Origin: Lepus europaeus
Taxonomy: Eukaryota > Chordata > Mammalia > Lagomorpha > Leporidae
Length of the DNA: 64,000 nt
Assembly (NCBI RefSeq): GCF_033115175.1
Contig: NC_084837.1
Location: forward strand, 4,478,266 to 4,542,265
Direction of reading: 5' to 3'
The notes under the pieces: generated by a model
Database searches by the model: none
What the model saw: only the letters and a program-made list of their open reading frames with translations
Told to the model about the DNA's origin: nothing
Program-made: the position numbers and the translations under genes
Shown here: piece by piece, positions 60,708 through 64,000 of the stretch
Numbering within the stretch: the first letter of the stretch is position 1
How the letters are laid out: every line of letters starts with the position of its first letter

Positions 60708-61777
60708 TTTAAGTCAAAAGTAGGTTTGTTTATTCAGAAGGTGATTCAATTGTAGAATGAAGCCATTTTCGCACTATAAAATCCAATGTTTTGAAATCTT
60801 TCTCAGCAATTCTTTATTAGAACTTTCATAATCCAGAAGTGATTCCCTTATGTGAAGCTTTTCACGCATTCAGGTATTTGGTGTGATGTCTGATGTGATC
60901 AGCAATAAAGGTTGCAATGAAGTAGTAGCCATGATCATAACCCTCTTGTAATCTAAAAACAACAGGGATTTTCTTTTCTGTACAGGCAGCTATGAAGTTC
61001 TCAGGGAGTAACTGGTCATAAAACTCACCCGCTTTTCCTTGATCAATTAGTATGTCCAGCTGAGAACCTATATAGGATTTCACAAGATGGGTAGCATCAT
61101 GAGCCTTCCATTTGTTTTGGTCTGGTCCCAAAAATTCACCAAAGGCTTTTTTGCTCCAAACACAAAGCATTGGGTTGCAAACTGGAGCAAATGCTGACAC
61201 AGATTTGTAATTTCCAAGATTTTTCAAAATGCAGATCAGAGCTCCATGGCCTCCCATGGAATGGCCAAAAATAGATGTCCTTTGGGGGTCCACTGGGAAA
61301 TTGGCATTTACGAGCTGGGGAAGCTCCTCTGTTACGTAAGAGTACATCCTATCGTCGGTTTTCCAAGGATCTTCAGTGGCATCCACATAAAATCCAGCAC
61401 CAGTGCCGAAGTCTCAGCTGTCATCTCCTTTAATATTGCAGCCACGAGGGCTGGTATCTGGAGCGAAGACAATAAGGCCATGTTCTGAGGCAGCTTGTTG
61501 AAAGCCAGATTTGTTATAAAATTTTGTTCTGTGTAAGTCAAACCAGATAGAAAATACAATATAGGGCACTTTGCAGATTCTGCCTTTGGTGGCAGGTAGA
61601 CAGCGAATTTCATCTTGCATTTCAATTCAGCACTGTCATGTTCAAAAACTTCCTGGAATCCTCCAAAGCTCTTGCTGCTGGAAATCTGTCTCAACGCCAT
61701 TCTCCTGATTACTCTTTTTTTTGTCTGCACCATGGGCTGATGATCTTGTAAGCGGAAGCCCCGGTGCAGAAGCAATC
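60708..61777 (-). pseudogene. ESD: Processed pseudogene of ESD (S-formylglutathione hydrolase / esterase D)
   Basis: ESD hydrolyses S-formylglutathione in the cytosol, the last step of glutathione-dependent formaldehyde clearance. This copy is intronless: ATG at 61698-61700, stop at 60862-60864, about 77 bases of 5' UTR, 3' UTR with AATAAA on the minus strand (60729-60734). Recognisable parts are [20 protein letters not shown] at the start, the nucleophile motif GHSMGGHGA, and the histidine motif [10 protein letters not shown]. One base is lost near 61512 (frameshift) and a tryptophan codon is TGA at 61414-61416. Asp226 of the triad is Gly (GKAGEF), and two residues are missing just after it. 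A 20-base duplication (60688-60707 and 61778-61797) and a TT/AAAA site show L1-mediated insertion. The functional gene is elsewhere. Confidence 0.95.
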
Positions 61778-61797
61778 TAGGGTTCTAAATAATTTTT
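61778..61797. repeat. Target-site duplication, right copy (ESD retrocopy)
   Basis: Same 20 bases as 60688-60707. The minus strand here reads CTT/AAAAATT, the L1 endonuclease cleavage preference. Confidence 0.9.
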
Positions 61798-61903
61798 AAG
61801 AAATAGAAAAATATCAAAGATGGTGGAATAGGGAGGGAGTTTATTAATCTAGTCTAGGGGAAGATAGTTTTTAAAAAGTAGAGGGTACAGTCTCAGGGAA
61901 GAG

Positions 61904-62401
61904 TTAAGGAGAAAATGGAAGTGGAAATGCCACACAAGTGAGAGACATTGTGGACCTATATGGAGACTGTGAATGTGCACAACCCAGGACCCCAGCAATT
62001 GAGAGCCTCAACACCCACCCTGGAGAGTGAGGTGAGACCAGACTGCCGCAGCTCAGGTCACTGACAATGAAGCTGTGAGAAGAACCTGGTTTGAGTCTGG
62101 CTTGGAGGAGAAAAAAAGGGGGCATGTTTCTCTCTCCCTGGCCACCCCATGCCAGAATCTTGTAACAAGCTGAGAGAGGGTAGACACCATTTGGGGTATA
62201 AGTAAAAGCTGTGAGAACTTGTGTCTGCACATCCAGCAAACAGTCGAGCAGAGATGCCTGAGTCTGGCTAGGAGAATTGACTAGGGGCAGGGTACTCAAG
62301 ACTGTGGAAGGCTTGTGTGCCAGGACTGTGAAAACACTGTGGCTACAAGAAAAGTCCAGGGTTTGGCTGGGACTTTGGACAGTCACTGTGGGTGGCTCCA
62401 C
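61904..62401 (-). other. Antisense open frame in L1 5' UTR (ORF0-like candidate)
   Basis: A single 165-codon frame starting MEPPTVTVQSPS is open through most of the L1 5' UTR on the antisense strand. It ends about 90 bases from the L1 5' end. Its product would be Ser/Pro/Leu-rich with no domain I recognise. Parts match antisense frames in the other L1 5' UTR (17030-17682). Layout resembles primate L1 ORF0, an antisense frame in the L1 5' UTR. Translation is unproven and chance openness in a stop-poor region is a real alternative. Confidence 0.4.
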
Positions 62402-62889
62402 AAACTCAGGGCAGATTCCCTGGTGATGGTCATTGCTCAGGATTTGTGCTTATACCAAGGACTGTGCAGATCCTTTGTGTGGTTCTTGTGGCAGCATGGA
62501 TGAATATTGTACCCACTGGGGCTAGCACCCAGGCACTGGTCTTCTTTAAGGAGAGGTGGTGAGCATGAGACTACACCAACAGAGCAGAACAAACCTTCCC
62601 TCTGACAAAGAAAAAAAAAAAGGGAGAGATTTACCACACCTAACCTGGTTGTCAGTTTGGACATTCCCTTTACCTCAGAACACTAAATAGAGCTCCCTGG
62701 CCACACCCACCACACACCTGGGTATTCACTGAAAAGGCAGATATTCCACTAAGCCACAGAGGTGTAGTACAAAGATAAAGCCATCACAAGGAAAAAACAA
62801 AACAATACAAAAGGATCCAATACATATCTCAAGAAATGCTGATTAATAAATGCAACAATTCAAAAAATAAGAATAAGGAAGACAATGTG

Positions 62890-63756
62890 ATGCCCCCAAA
62901 AGAACACAACACTTGAATACTAGAATGTGAAGATGAAGAAATTGAAGAAATGCCAGAAATGGAATTCAAAAAATTGATTGTAGGATTAGTTAGAAGTAAT
63001 CAGAAGTCAGTCCATGAACAAATGAAATCCATATGTGACATGAAAGAAAAAAATTTTTCCCATGAAATTGAGATCTTAAGGAGAAACTGAAATTAAATCT
63101 TCAAATGAAGAATTAAATAGAACAAAAAAAATGAGGTGTAAGCCTAACAAAAGACACAATGAAGCAGAAAAAAAAAGAGTTAGAATATGAATCATAGCAA
63201 ATTGTATAGCCAGATCAAAAAAAGAAGAAATTAGAAAATAAAAATCAGTATTCGATACCTATGGGATACTATCAAATGGCCCCACATATGAGTTTTAGGA
63301 GTTCCTGAAGGCATGGAAAGAGAATGAATTAAAAGGAATGAATTAAAAGGTATTTAAGTAATATAATTACAGAAAACTTCCTCAATTTGAAGAAAGAAAG
63401 AAACATCCAAATACAAGAAGCACATGGAATTCCTAATAGATATGACCAGAAATGACCTGCACTATGCACATGAGAGAAATTTCAAATTATTTTCAGAGGA
63501 TATCCAATTAGCTCATAGCTGACTTCTCATTAGAAACCACGTAGACTAGTAGAGAAGGGAGAAGTATATTCCAAGTCTTAAGAGAAAAAATATGTCAATT
63601 CAGAATACTGTACCTGTAAAGCTCTCATTTATGAATGAAGGTGAAATAAGGATCTTCTATAACAAAGAGAAATTGAAAGAATTTGTCACCACCCATCCAG
63701 CCTTACAAGAGATGCTTAACGATATGCTACACAAGGAAACACAGTCATCACTATGA
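62890..63756 (+). pseudogene. L1 ORF1 remnant
   Basis: The start ATGCCCCCAAAAGAACACAA is followed by a TGA after eight codons, then the conserved acidic segment ECEDEEIEEMPEMEFKKL and SNQK. The end reads LNDMLHKETQSSL-stop. Internal stops and frameshifts break it. The N-terminal region corresponds to the coiled-coil part of ORF1p. Confidence 0.78.
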
Positions 63757-64000
63757 AAGAAAATGAAGGCAGAAAATCTCTAAGTAAAAGTACAAAGAAA
63801 ATCCAAACTAAATAACAGGAAAATATATGGAAAAAAATCATTATTTATCAATAGTCACCTTGAATGGAAATGGCCTCAACTCTCCTGTTAAAAGATAGAT
63901 GGGATGATGGATTGAAAAACAAAATCCATCAATTTGCTGCCTACAAGAAACACAACTGACCGACAAAGATACACGCAGACTGAAAGTGAAAGGATGAATA

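Larger units (their letters stand above)
61812..64000 (+). mobile_element. 5' end of an L1 running off the window (5' UTR, ORF1, start of ORF2)
   Basis: It starts AAAGATGGTGGAATAGGGAG, close to the ESD retrocopy. The 5' UTR spans about 1.08 kb and matches 16895-18000. Broken ORF1 (62890-63756) is followed by the beginning of the ORF2 endonuclease (about 63838 onward: ATAGTCACCTTGAATGGAAA; TTTGCTGCCTACAAGAAACA). The element continues past the end of the window. Confidence 0.9.

Noticed and set aside
60862..61700. Functional ESD gene
   Set aside because: Intronless, frameshifted, in-frame TGA, catalytic aspartate replaced, and flanked by an L1-type target duplication.

Overview
The window is mammalian nuclear DNA, almost certainly from a leporid and most likely European rabbit. 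The reasons are many copies of the lagomorph tRNA-derived C-repeat SINE (both the younger GC-rich form and an older form) and several L1 elements of lagomorph type. The sequence alone cannot separate Oryctolagus from Lepus or Sylvilagus.

Only one host gene is visible. Positions 130-227 and 2349-2417 read as the last two coding exons of a plus-strand gene. I assign them to MCTP2 from the conserved MCTP C-terminus, recalled from family knowledge and not searched. A 3' UTR follows, and then about 60 kb of gene desert. That fits the known long gap between MCTP2 and NR2F2 in mammals, which is an inference.

The rest is a layered record of retrotransposition. L1 blocks lie at about 6.6-9.0, 16.9-19.7, 19.7-22.8, 24.2-25.5, 25.9-28.2, 28.6-29.4, 37.1-40.3, 52.3-60.0 and 61.8-64.0 kb, with smaller ancient pieces between them. 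Most are truncated, internally deleted, inverted or broken by younger SINEs. About two dozen SINEs are resolved, many with readable target-site duplications. Ancient MaLR and ERVL LTRs (about 5.0-5.7, 11.1-11.5, 31.4, 32.7-33.1, 45.3, 49.3 and 50.1-51.4 kb) form an older layer. One compact solo LTR sits inside an L1 at 7.03-7.34 kb. A near full-length processed pseudogene of ESD (S-formylglutathione hydrolase) lies on the minus strand at 60.7-61.8 kb, directly before the 5' end of the last L1.

The most interesting items are these: an antisense open frame shared by two L1 5' UTRs, comparable in layout to primate L1 ORF0; the solo LTR with TG...CA ends and a direct repeat; the ESD retrocopy with its L1-type target duplication; a fold-back inversion in an L1 near 58.2 kb; and a SINE whose end is inverted. 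I found no RNA gene, CRISPR array or non-transposon multigene system.
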